A stretch of DNA of 6,869 nt from DASTYU01 sp035764655. Its GTDB lineage: Bacteria > Chloroflexota > Limnocylindria > Limnocylindrales > CSP1-4. Under the pieces are notes generated by a model, which saw only the letters and a program-made list of their open reading frames with translations, searched no databases and was not told the origin of the DNA. Location: contig DASTYU010000224.1 of the NCBI GenBank assembly GCA_035764655.1, positions 1-6,869 on the forward strand. Direction: 5' to 3'. Below are positions 1 through 6,120 of the stretch, one piece after another. Every line of letters begins with the position of its first letter. The stretch's first letter is position 1. A program made the translations under genes and the position numbers.

Positions 1-2
1 GC

Positions 3-167
3 ACGGACTTCCTGTCGTTTCCCGGACGGACCCACTGGATCATCGCCCAGGAAGGGTGGGAGGAGGTCGCCGGGAGCTGCGAGGTCTGGATCGACTCGCT
101 AGGTCAGGCGAGCGGCGATCCCCTCCACGACCACGTCGAGGGCGAGCTCGAACTGCTCGTCCAGTGA
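3..167 (+). CDS. C-terminal fragment of an alpha/beta-hydrolase-like protein (5' end outside window)
   Basis: Reading from base 3 gives 54 codons ending in TGA at 165-167. The first 34 or so residues resemble the end of an alpha/beta-hydrolase fold enzyme: FPGRTHW followed by IIAQEGWEEVA and a final VWIDSL helix. In that family the G-x-x-H-W segment carries the catalytic histidine, here residue 11 of the fragment, and a 'GWEEVA...W' helix closes the fold. Third codon positions are almost all G or C, which supports this frame over the other two. The last 20 or so residues lie opposite the 3' end of the convergent TetR gene (overlap 99-167), so the normal domain end is near position 100 and the tail is an extension. 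Substrate and exact family cannot be told from so short a piece. It could instead be a degraded gene end, but there is no internal stop. Confidence 0.6.
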   Translation, partial: TDFLSFPGRTHWIIAQEGWEEVAGSCEVWIDSLGQASGDPLHDHVEGELELLVQ

Positions 168-800
168 TCGACGACCGATCACCGGCGCCACGGCGCGGAT
201 GGCGGGGAACTCGTCTTCGGGAAGGGTGCCGAGGTAGAGGACGCCCTGCCGCTGGATCTCCCGGAACTCCGGGCTGCGCCCGGCAGTCGCGGTGAACCCG
301 AGCGTGAACAGGTACAGCGACGAGTAGGCATCGAAGGCGGCCTCGGGCGAGAACCCGGCCGCCAGCAGGATCGACAGGATCCGCTCGAACAGGGCGAGGC
401 CGCCCGGGCCGTAACGCGCGCGACCGATGAGGATGTCGGTGGCGTTCGGATGGCGGAGCACGCCGGCGAGCATCGCGCGGTGGAGGTCGCGCAGCTGATC
501 TCGCCAGTCGCCGCTGAGCGGCGGAATCTCGATCTCTGCGAAGACCTGGTGACCGATGAGCTCCAGCAGCTCCGCCTTGTCCTTGACGTGCCAGTAGATC
601 GACATCGGCGCGACGCCGAGCTCGTCGGCGAGGCGGCGCAGCGACAGGGCGTCCGCGCCCTCCTGGTCGACGATACGGAGGCCGGCCGTCGCGATCTGCT
701 CACGATCGAGTGGGGGACGCGCGCTTCGGGCGCGCCGGCGAGGACGTGCCGATGACCACGGTGGCGCCGGGATGTGCGGTTCGGTCCTTTCGGGCGTCAT
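99..800 (-). CDS. TetR-family transcriptional repressor (TetR_C_1-like C-terminal domain)
   Basis: A 233-residue DNA-binding repressor. After an Arg-rich N-terminal stretch (about 20-31), the HTH lies at about residues 33-75, with LSLRRLADELGVAPMSIYWH (53-71) as the typical recognition-helix region ending in the Y-W-H-V hallmark. The rest is the all-helical ligand-binding and dimer domain. The 'DWRDQLRDLHRAM' and 'HPNA' segments resemble the tetracycline-repressor type C-terminal family (PF02909, from memory). The start at 800 is preferred over an in-frame ATG at 866: AGAGGGA at 811-817 lies 10 nt upstream, and the predicted promoter and operator (826-870) would otherwise sit inside the coding region. 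It is divergent from two paralogous small membrane protein genes with an operator-like palindrome between them, so it probably represses both itself and that pair. The inducer is unknown. Confidence 0.92.
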   Translation of the reverse strand: MTPERTEPHIPAPPWSSARPRRRARSARPPLDREQIATAGLRIVDQEGADALSLRRLADELGVAPMSIYWHVKDKAELLELIGHQVFAEIEIPPLSGDWRDQLRDLHRAMLAGVLRHPNATDILIGRARYGPGGLALFERILSILLAAGFSPEAAFDAYSSLYLFTLGFTATAGRSPEFREIQRQGVLYLGTLPEDEFPAIRAVAPVIGRRSLDEQFELALDVVVEGIAARLT

Positions 801-810
801 CGTGGCAAAT

Positions 811-817
811 TCCCTCT
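811..817 (-). promoter_or_regulatory. Ribosome binding site of the TetR gene
   Basis: On the minus strand AGAGGGA lies 10 nt before the ATG at 800-798. It decides between this start and the longer in-frame ATG at 866, which has no comparable purine run and lies upstream of the predicted transcription start. Confidence 0.6.
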
Positions 818-846
818 TGCATTCCCGTACAGTGTATGGTAATAAT
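817..846 (+). promoter_or_regulatory. Predicted sigma70-type promoter for the membrane-protein pair
   Basis: A -35-like TTGCAT (817-822) and a -10-like AATAAT (841-846, five of six to TATAAT) are separated by 18 nt. This gives a start near 853 and a leader of about 34 nt to the ATG at 887. The -10 lies inside the 31-bp palindrome, so repressor binding would block it. The AT-rich patch stands out against a very GC-rich surround. Predicted by eye only. Confidence 0.5.
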
Positions 847-856
847 ACACCGTACG
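826..856. promoter_or_regulatory. 31-bp near-perfect palindrome, probable TetR operator
   Basis: The left arm CGTACAGTGTAT (826-837) pairs with the right arm ATACACCGTACG (845-856). Eleven of the 12 arm positions are complementary; the single mismatch is at the sixth position. The central 7 nt are AT-rich and hold both predicted -10 boxes. TetR dimers bind inverted repeats of about 15-30 bp in the intergenic region next to their own gene, and this is the only strong candidate here. Confidence 0.8.
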
Positions 857-870
857 AGCGTCCCACGCAA
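842..870 (-). promoter_or_regulatory. Predicted sigma70-type promoter for the TetR gene
   Basis: On the minus strand TTGCGT (870-865) and TATTAT (847-842, five of six to TATAAT) are separated by 17 nt. Transcription would start near 835, leaving a short leader with the RBS at 811-817. The -10 overlaps the opposite promoter's -10 and lies in the palindrome, the usual arrangement for an autoregulated divergent TetR gene. Confidence 0.5.
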
Positions 871-886
871 CTGCGGAGAGGACGCC

Positions 887-1273
887 ATGGATACCTTCGG
901 CAAGCTGATCGGGACCTCGATCGACGCCCTCGTCAGATGGGTGGTCGTGCCGGTCACGGGCGTGATCCCGCGCCTCGTCTCGAGCGGCGTCGCATTCGTC
1001 CTCTACGGCGCCCTGTGGGTCGGCTTCGGTGCAGCGCTGGTGACGAACCCGGGCGCGCTCGATGAGGCATGGCAGTCAATTGCCCAACTTCCCCTGCCTG
1101 TCCAGGCCGTCGTGTGGCTGCTGTTTCTTCCCGTCATGGCCGGCCTGTGGGTCTGGGGCACGGACTGGCCGGTCCTCATTCGGCTGGTGGTCGTCATCGG
1201 CATCGCCGCCTGGAACCTGCTCGTGTTCGTCCCGCGCTCAGAAGGCACGCCGCAATCCCAGCCGGTCGTGTAG
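887..1273 (+). CDS. Small membrane protein of unrecognised family, paralogue A
   Basis: 128 residues and strongly hydrophobic, with three likely transmembrane helices at about 30-52, 72-90 and 95-115. A loop with LDEAW (58-62) separates helices 1 and 2, and the Pro/Gln-rich polar tail starts at about 117. The start is the ATG at 887, with GGAGAGG (875-881) 5 nt upstream. A longer in-frame start at 710 would place the promoter and operator inside the gene and overlap TetR. The protein is about half identical (51 of 98 aligned positions) to the next gene's product. Shared blocks are VVVP, LVSSGVA, LDEAW, VQ..WLLF.PV..GL.VW, WPV..RL and W.LL.F.P. I do not recognise the family. Position beside a divergent TetR gene suggests an inducible envelope function, but no transporter signature is visible. 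Confidence 0.8.
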   Translation: MDTFGKLIGTSIDALVRWVVVPVTGVIPRLVSSGVAFVLYGALWVGFGAALVTNPGALDEAWQSIAQLPLPVQAVVWLLFLPVMAGLWVWGTDWPVLIRLVVVIGIAAWNLLVFVPRSEGTPQSQPVV

Positions 1274-1295
1274 GCGCTGAACCGGAGGCATTCAC

Positions 1296-1634
1296 GTGGA
1301 AACCGTCGTCGAAGCAATCGTCACTGTGGTCGTCGTGCCGCTGGCGAGTCTCGTCCCCATCCTCGTTTCGAGCGGCGTGGCGCTGCTGATCTTCGCAATC
1401 CTGTGGGCCGCGTTCGGAGTCGCTCTCGTGCGCGATCGGGTACGCCTCGACGAGGCCTGGGGATGGCTCCGCAGCCGGCCCCTGATCGTCCAGGGCATCG
1501 CCTGGCTGCTATTTATGCCCGTCCTGCTCGGCCTGCGCGTGTGGCGAGCTCGCTGGCCGGTGGCCGGCCGTCTCGTCACCATCGGCGGCCTCGCCGGGTG
1601 GAGCCTGCTGATCTTCATCCCGCAGCCCGTGTAG
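1296..1634 (+). CDS. Small membrane protein of unrecognised family, paralogue B
   Basis: 112 residues starting at a GTG (1296) with GGAGG (1284-1288) 7 nt upstream. It follows paralogue A after 22 nt, so the two are almost certainly co-transcribed. Likely transmembrane helices are at about 20-45, 65-83 and 88-109. It keeps the family blocks VVVP (12-15), LVSSGVA (23-29), LDEAW (51-55) and WLLF.PV (70-76). It differs from A in having more Arg in both loops (R46, R48, R50, R59, R61, R81, R84, R86, R92), which would help fix topology with those loops in the cytoplasm. It also lacks A's polar tail. The pair arose by tandem duplication and has diverged. Two related subunits of one membrane complex is an inference, not shown by sequence. 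Confidence 0.8.
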   Translation: METVVEAIVTVVVVPLASLVPILVSSGVALLIFAILWAAFGVALVRDRVRLDEAWGWLRSRPLIVQGIAWLLFMPVLLGLRVWRARWPVAGRLVTIGGLAGWSLLIFIPQPV

Positions 1635-1706
1635 CGATACACGACCGAACGAGCACGATTCTGGAATCCGGCCGAGGCCAGGCTGCCTAGCCTTCCGTTC
1701 CTGCGT

Positions 1707-1721
1707 CCGGCGATCCGCCGG
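1707..1721. other. Perfect hairpin in the leader of the FG-GAP gene
   Basis: CCGGCG (1707-1712) and CGCCGG (1716-1721) form a 6-bp all-GC stem with a 3-nt loop, ending 8 nt before GGAGGA (1730-1735). A weaker 5-bp hairpin, AGGCT/AGCCT, lies at 1680-1693. Neither is followed by a T tract, so I do not call them terminators. They are all I see in the 107-nt gap 1635-1741, and they might affect mRNA stability or simply reflect high GC. Confidence 0.25.
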
Positions 1722-1741
1722 GGAGAGACGGAGGAACGAGC

Positions 1742-3019
1742 ATGGCTGCCCATCGACACCCGACCACGCGCTTCGCCGCGGCAGCCTCCGTGGTGGCCGC
1801 CGCCGTGCTTGCTGCCACCCCGGTCCTTGCCGCGGACGGCTTCGTCGAGGACGTGGACGTCCTTGCCGTCGTCCACGGCGACGCGTCGAGCGTCTACTTC
1901 GGCTGGGCCGTCAGCGAGTTGGCGGACGTCGACGGCGACGGCATCACCGACTTCCTCCTGAGTGATCCCTACCGCGTGACAGGCGGTCTTGCGGCCGCCT
2001 ATTCGGGCGCATCGGGTGCCGAGATCTGGACAGTCGAACGCACAGGCCCGAACTACTACGGCTACGCCATCGCGGATGCCGGCGACACCAACCGGGATGG
2101 CATCAGCGACGTCCTGGTCGGCGACCTCAATACCGCCGCGAATGGCGCCGTCGAGTTGCTCAACGGGATCGACGGCACCGTGATCCACCGCTTCGAAGGT
2201 GCAGCCCTCGGGGACCGCATGGGAGCCGCTGTCGCGAGCGCAGGCGACGTGGACGGGGACGGAGCCGCGGACCTCCTCGTCGGCGCCCCGGGAACGGATA
2301 CGGGCGAGGGTGCGGACTCGGGCCGCGTCCACGTCTTCTCGGGCGACGACTTCGCCTCGCTGCGCGTCATCGACGGCCCGGTCGCCGGCGGGCTGTTCGG
2401 CACGGCCACCGACCTCGCGGGTGACCTCGACGCCGACGGCCGACGGGATTTCGTGGTGGGGGCGCGTGACACCGATCCCAAGGGCAACGGCGCCGCGTAT
2501 GCGTATTCCACAACCGGGGAGCAGCTCTGGCACTTCGGGGCTCCGAAGAGCGGTGAAGAGCTCGGGTCCTTCTTCGTGGCGGGGCTGGAGGATCTCAACG
2601 GCGACGGCACGCCCGACGTGTACGCCGCGGATTACGCCGATCGTGTGCGCGGACAAGGGACTGGCCGCGGGTTCGTTCTCGACGGCACGGACGGAACACC
2701 GCTCATCACGTGGACGGGCTATCGCAACAAGGAGGGCGTTGGGCCAGGGCGTGAGGCGGATGACGTCGATGGCGATGGCACGCAGGACCTGGCGATCGGC
2801 CACTACACGAGCAGCGATGGCGGTCGTGGGGCCGGCAAGGTCACGCTCCTCTCCGGCGCAACCGGAACCGTCCTGCGAACCATCACGAGCACTACGCGCG
2901 GCGAGAACTTCGGCTTCGATACCGTTGGCCTCGGCGACGTGAACGGCGATGGGCTGCCCGATCTGCTCGTCTCGGCTGCGACCGGTCAGACGGTCTACGT
3001 CATCGCCGGAGCGGACTGA
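1742..3019 (+). CDS. Secreted FG-GAP / integrin-alpha-type seven-repeat beta-propeller protein
   Basis: 425 residues. A Sec signal peptide occupies 1-30 (Arg10, hydrophobic Ala/Val core, cleavage after PVLA). The rest is seven regularly spaced calcium-binding loops of the form DxDxDGxxD: 62-70, 115-123, 169-177, 228-236, 284-292, 341-349 and 399-407, spaced 53-59 residues apart. Most are preceded by the FG..(V/A) segment that names FG-GAP repeats; the sixth lacks it. Seven repeats is the number needed to close one propeller, so this looks like a complete, stand-alone domain. No LPXTG, PEP-CTERM or C-terminal helix is seen, so it is probably released or loosely surface-bound. Such domains usually serve adhesion or ligand binding; no catalytic residues are evident. 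The ATG at 1742 has GGAGGA 6 nt upstream. The next gene starts 2 nt after the stop. Confidence 0.92.
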   Translation: MAAHRHPTTRFAAAASVVAAAVLAATPVLAADGFVEDVDVLAVVHGDASSVYFGWAVSELADVDGDGITDFLLSDPYRVTGGLAAAYSGASGAEIWTVERTGPNYYGYAIADAGDTNRDGISDVLVGDLNTAANGAVELLNGIDGTVIHRFEGAALGDRMGAAVASAGDVDGDGAADLLVGAPGTDTGEGADSGRVHVFSGDDFASLRVIDGPVAGGLFGTATDLAGDLDADGRRDFVVGARDTDPKGNGAAYAYSTTGEQLWHFGAPKSGEELGSFFVAGLEDLNGDGTPDVYAADYADRVRGQGTGRGFVLDGTDGTPLITWTGYRNKEGVGPGREADDVDGDGTQDLAIGHYTSSDGGRGAGKVTLLSGATGTVLRTITSTTRGENFGFDTVGLGDVNGDGLPDLLVSAATGQTVYVIAGAD

Positions 3020-3021
3020 GC

Positions 3022-3486
3022 GTGGCAACCGTCGAGGATCGCGCGGTCGACGCGCACCCCGCACGACAGTTCGACTTCTGGCTCGGGGACTGGGACCTGC
3101 GCTGGGAGCCGGACGGCCGCGGCGTGAACGTCATCACGTCGATCCTCGACGACCACGTCGTGCTCGAGCGTTTCGACGGCCGGCCGTCGATCCCGCTGGC
3201 GGGCATGAGCGTGTCCGTGTTCGACCGTGACATCGGCCGCTGGCGGCAGGTCTGGGTGGACAGCGACGGGCAGTACCTTGACTTCGTCGGCGGTCGCGCT
3301 GGGGATCGGATGGTCCTTGAACGCCGGCGCTCGGACGGACGGCGTCAACGGATGGTCTGGTCGAACATCGCCGCGGAGTCGCTGCACTGGTCGTGGGAGC
3401 ACTCCGACGATGATGGCGCGAGCTGGACCGTCGATTGGGCCGTCGACTATCGTCGGCAAAGCCTGGTGGCTGCCAGCGAAGCGTGA
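3022..3486 (+). CDS. DUF1579-like small protein of unknown function
   Basis: 154 residues, no signal peptide or membrane segment, so cytoplasmic. It resembles a family of about 150-170 residue proteins with an FDFW.G.W start and a WRQ.WVDS.G motif, often annotated DUF1579 or hypothetical. Here these are FDFWLGDWD (17-25), WRQVWVDSDGQYLDF (74-88), MVWSN (111-115) and W.WE.S.D.G.SW (123-135), ending in DYRR. The many Trp and alternating pattern suggest a lipocalin-like beta barrel, which is an inference. The start is a GTG (3022) only 2 nt after the previous stop, with GGAG (3008-3011) 10 nt upstream inside the upstream gene; translational coupling is likely. The stop overlaps the AraC gene's ribosome binding site. 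Function is unknown. Members found near regulators suggest small-molecule binding, but nothing here shows a ligand. Confidence 0.75.
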   Translation: MATVEDRAVDAHPARQFDFWLGDWDLRWEPDGRGVNVITSILDDHVVLERFDGRPSIPLAGMSVSVFDRDIGRWRQVWVDSDGQYLDFVGGRAGDRMVLERRRSDGRRQRMVWSNIAAESLHWSWEHSDDDGASWTVDWAVDYRRQSLVAASEA

Positions 3487-3493
3487 GGCGTCC

Positions 3494-4375
3494 ATGCCGA
3501 CCGTGCGGGTGCTCTTCGATGCTCCCGGTCTCGAACTCGGCGTCTTCCGCTGCCTTCCCGGCGATCCCGCGTGGCGCTCCGAGAACTGCGTGGGCGAGGG
3601 CTACCACGTGGTCATTCCCGGACCACCCGTCCTCATCGCGCAGTCCTGGGCCAGGCCCGTCGTCACGAACATGAACCACGCCGTCTTCTACAACTCGCAG
3701 GAGATCTACCGACGGGGGTTGCTCAGCGATCGCGGCGATCACTGCGTGTTCATTCGAGCGGATACCGCCGTGGTGCGCGAGGTCGCAGCCGACGCCGATC
3801 CGGTGCTTGGCGATCCGTCCGAGTTCCGCTTCCCGTTCGTCGACGGGCCACTGGACGCGCGGACGCACCTGGAGCACCGAATCCTCGTGGAACGCCTCGC
3901 CAGCGGCGAGCCACCGGATCGGCTGTTCGCCGAGGAAGCTGTGGTGCGGCTGTTGCGTAATGCGTTGGCCCAGTCGGTGGGCGCGCGACGCGCGGCGAAC
4001 GGTGGCCGCGAGGTTCGGCGTCGCGCCACGAACGTCGATCACCGGGACCTGGTCGAGGCAGCCAAGATCGTGCTGAGTCGCCGCTTCGCGGAGCCGCTCG
4101 GGCTCCACGAGATCGCGGCTGCCGTGCACGCGTCACCGTTCCACCTGGCTCGCGTTTTCCGTGCGTACACCGGTTCCGGGCTGCACGCGTACCGCAATCA
4201 GCTCCGCCTGCGGTCATCCCTCGAAGCGCTTGCCGATCCGCGCCGCGAAGTGCGAGGCGTGGCGCTGGAGCTCGGCTTCTCGAGCTCCAGCCACTTCATC
4301 CAGAGCTTCCGTGACGCCTTTGGAATGTCGCCGACGGCATACCGACGCGAGGCGCCGACCGCGTTGCCGAGCTGA
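3494..4375 (+). CDS. AraC-family transcriptional regulator with cupin-like N-terminal domain
   Basis: 293 residues. The N-terminal half (about 1-115) resembles the cupin-type sensing domain of AraC regulators, including YHVVIPG (37-43) and NHAVFYN...YRRG (61-74). The C-terminal AraC DNA-binding domain covers about 183-286: first HTH GLHEIAAAVHASPFHLARVF (203-222) and second HTH VALELGFSSSSHFIQSFRDA (256-275), ending in the family signature FGMSPTAYRR (276-285). It therefore very likely binds DNA, often as an activator. The ATG at 3494 is chosen because GTGAGG (3483-3488), overlapping the previous gene's stop, lies 5 nt upstream; the reading frame stays open further left but only as an overlap of the preceding gene. 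Position as the third gene of a tight set suggests it regulates that operon or responds to the same signal. It converges on the protease gene. Confidence 0.92.
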   Translation: MPTVRVLFDAPGLELGVFRCLPGDPAWRSENCVGEGYHVVIPGPPVLIAQSWARPVVTNMNHAVFYNSQEIYRRGLLSDRGDHCVFIRADTAVVREVAADADPVLGDPSEFRFPFVDGPLDARTHLEHRILVERLASGEPPDRLFAEEAVVRLLRNALAQSVGARRAANGGREVRRRATNVDHRDLVEAAKIVLSRRFAEPLGLHEIAAAVHASPFHLARVFRAYTGSGLHAYRNQLRLRSSLEALADPRREVRGVALELGFSSSSHFIQSFRDAFGMSPTAYRREAPTALPS

Positions 4376-4385
4376 GCCGGCTCAG
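4372..4385. other. 14-bp perfect palindrome spanning both convergent stop codons
   Basis: CTGAGCCGGCTCAG is fully self-complementary. It contains the AraC stop (TGA 4373-4375, +) and the protease stop (TGA on the minus strand, 4384-4382). It may act as a compact bidirectional 3' structure, but there is no loop and no T tract on either side, so a classical terminator is not supported. No other terminator is visible between these genes. Confidence 0.45.
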
Positions 4386-6046
4386 AAGGAGGCCGACACC
4401 TCCGGCGAGCAGGTGGTCGTGCCGGCCTCGCAGACCTTGTAGATGAAGGTGCCGCCGCCCTTGCCGCCGATCAGGTCCGTGTGGACCCCGTCGTTGGGGG
4501 TGGTCGTGACCTTGGCTCCGTTGCGCCAGACGTCCACGTTCGTCGAACTGGCCCCACTCCACGTCAGCTCGGCGGTCCGATTTCCCTTGACCTTGTAGAG
4601 CCTCACGTTGAGCGTGATCGCGCCGGTCGGCGGCGCCGTCACCGTGATGTAGCCGGTCTTCACTTCCGGGTCCGAGCCGGATGCGTTGGTTGCGGTCAGC
4701 GTGACGTCGTACACCCCTGCGGTGGTGTAGGTGTGCGACGGGTTCTGCGCGTTCGACGTCCCTCCATCACCGAAATTCCACGACCACGACGTCGGCGATC
4801 CCGTCGACGTGTCGCTGAACTGGACGGCAAGGGGAGCTTGCCCGGACGTCGGAGTGCCGCTGAACTGGGCCGTCGGGGCGGTGCCGCCACCGCCGCCTCC
4901 GGAGAAGAGGCTGTAGAGCAGGTGGTTGTTCGTCGTGCTCGACGACGTCACGACGCCCTTCGTCGTCGCGTCGTAGAGGGCGGTGCGCACGGCCGCCGGC
5001 GATGCCGTCGGGTGGGTTTCCAGGTAGAGGGCGGCGGCGCCGACCGTGTGCGGGGTCGCCATGGACGTGCCGCTGATCGTGTTCGTCGCCGACGTGGAGC
5101 TGTACCAGGCGGAGGTGATGTCGACGCCCGGTGCGAACCAGTCCACGCAATTGCCGTAGTTCGCCCACGAAGCCTTCCGGTCGTTGCGGTCCGTGGCGCT
5201 GATCGTCATCGCGGCGGGAACGCGCGCGGGCGAGTAGTTACAGGCATTCGCCTGGAGCCCGATGATGTTGCCGTTGCCGGCGGCGACGGCGGTCGCGACC
5301 CCGTCGTTGATGAGGTTGTTCGTCGCGGTGTCGACCGATGAGCTGCCGCTGCCGCTGAGGCTCATGTTCGCGACGGCGGGGTCCCCCGCGTCGTGGTTGG
5401 CGATCACCCAGTCCATGCCCGCGATGATCGTCGTCCACGCGCTTCCGCCGGTGCAGCTGAAGACGCGCACGGCGACGAGATCGACGCCCTTGGCGACGCC
5501 ATACGTTGCCCCACCGATCGTGCCGGCGACATGCGTGCCGTGGCCGTTGCAGTCGATGCCGTTGCGGCCGTCGCCGACGAGGTCCGTTCCGACGCTCGCC
5601 CTGCCGCCGAACTCCTGGTGGGTCGGCAGGATGCCGGTGTCGATGATGTACGCCGTGACCCCGGCCCCGGTCTGGTCGTACGTGTACGAACCGCTGAGCG
5701 GAAGCGCGCGCTGGTCGATCCGATCGAGGCCCCAGGTCGCGCCCGTCTGGGTGGTGTCGAGCGACACCTGGGCGTCGGCCTCCACCAGCGTGACCTTCGG
5801 GTTCCGCTCGAGCGCGGCTGCCGCGGCTGCGGACCCACGGAAGGAGAATCCGTTCAGGGCATGCCGGTAGACATAGCCGACCGACCCCCCGTTCTGTCGG
5901 GCGAGACCGGGAGCAGCGGAAGCGGGATCTACTCCGTTCCGGAGCTGCACGATCCACGTGCCCTGCGGTGAGGCTGCGGCGCCCGTCGCTGGGACGACCA
6001 TGAGGAGCAGGCCCAGCGTTGCGAGCAGGGCGACCAGGCGACGCAT
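4382..6046 (-). CDS. Secreted subtilisin-like serine protease (S8, proteinase K/aqualysin type) with PKD and C-terminal domains
   Basis: A 554-residue preproenzyme. Signal peptide at 1-25 (MRR, then a Leu/Val core, ending ATGAAA); inhibitor I9 propeptide at about 28-97; S8 catalytic domain at about 105-380. The triad is Asp136 in YIIDTGI, His169 in GHGTHVAG and Ser328 in GTSMATPH; the oxyanion Asn is N258 in AAGN. Cys166/198 and Cys269/300 are 32 and 31 apart, matching from memory the two disulfides of aqualysin I. A Gly-rich linker (383-388) leads to a PKD domain (389-470, WNFGDGGTS, HTY). A C-terminal beta-sandwich-like domain (474-554: VRLYKVKG, ELTWSGA, YKVCEAGTTTCS) has two more Cys. It likely digests extracellular protein; the propeptide guides folding and is removed. 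The start at 6046 is set by GAGGGA (6058-6053) and the signal peptide; an in-frame ATG at 6163 would bury the signal. Confidence 0.95.
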   Translation of the reverse strand: MRRLVALLATLGLLLMVVPATGAAASPQGTWIVQLRNGVDPASAAPGLARQNGGSVGYVYRHALNGFSFRGSAAAAAALERNPKVTLVEADAQVSLDTTQTGATWGLDRIDQRALPLSGSYTYDQTGAGVTAYIIDTGILPTHQEFGGRASVGTDLVGDGRNGIDCNGHGTHVAGTIGGATYGVAKGVDLVAVRVFSCTGGSAWTTIIAGMDWVIANHDAGDPAVANMSLSGSGSSSVDTATNNLINDGVATAVAAGNGNIIGLQANACNYSPARVPAAMTISATDRNDRKASWANYGNCVDWFAPGVDITSAWYSSTSATNTISGTSMATPHTVGAAALYLETHPTASPAAVRTALYDATTKGVVTSSSTTNNHLLYSLFSGGGGGGTAPTAQFSGTPTSGQAPLAVQFSDTSTGSPTSWSWNFGDGGTSNAQNPSHTYTTAGVYDVTLTATNASGSDPEVKTGYITVTAPPTGAITLNVRLYKVKGNRTAELTWSGASSTNVDVWRNGAKVTTTPNDGVHTDLIGGKGGGTFIYKVCEAGTTTCSPEVSASF

Positions 6047-6052
6047 GTGGAT

Positions 6053-6058
6053 TCCCTC
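6053..6058 (-). promoter_or_regulatory. Ribosome binding site of the protease gene
   Basis: GAGGGA on the minus strand lies 6 nt before the ATG at 6046-6044. It fixes the start so that translation opens directly with the MRR signal peptide. A 7-bp hairpin (CTCGTCG 6073-6079 with CGACGAG 6086-6092, 6-nt loop) lies 14 nt further upstream in the leader. Confidence 0.65.
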
Positions 6059-6120
6059 GTATCCGGCCGTGCCTCGTCGCGACGTCGACGAGTGCGCCTT
6101 GGCGAGCATCTTGCGCCGGG

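Noticed and set aside
801..866. An N-terminal extension of the TetR gene to an ATG at 866
   Set aside because: It would run through the operator and both promoter elements; the RBS at 811-817 supports the start at 800.
710..886. An upstream in-frame start for paralogue A
   Set aside because: It overlaps the TetR gene and the promoter region; the ATG at 887 has a good RBS and aligns with the start of paralogue B.
1292..3064. A 590-codon open frame on the minus strand opposite the FG-GAP gene
   Set aside because: It is the mirror of a repetitive GC-rich coding gene. It reads as low-complexity Arg/Ala/Val/Asp-rich protein with no recognisable domain, while the + strand shows a signal peptide, seven clear repeats and a good RBS.
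3134..4129. A 331-codon minus-strand frame opposite the DUF1579-like and AraC genes
   Set aside because: It is a shadow of two well-supported + strand genes; the composition is Arg/His/Pro-rich and no domain is visible.
4481..5341. A 286-codon + strand frame inside the protease gene, and similar frames at 5262-5870 and 5393-5971
   Set aside because: They lie opposite a clearly coding S8 protease with an intact catalytic triad, have skewed Arg/Val/Gly composition and no family resemblance.
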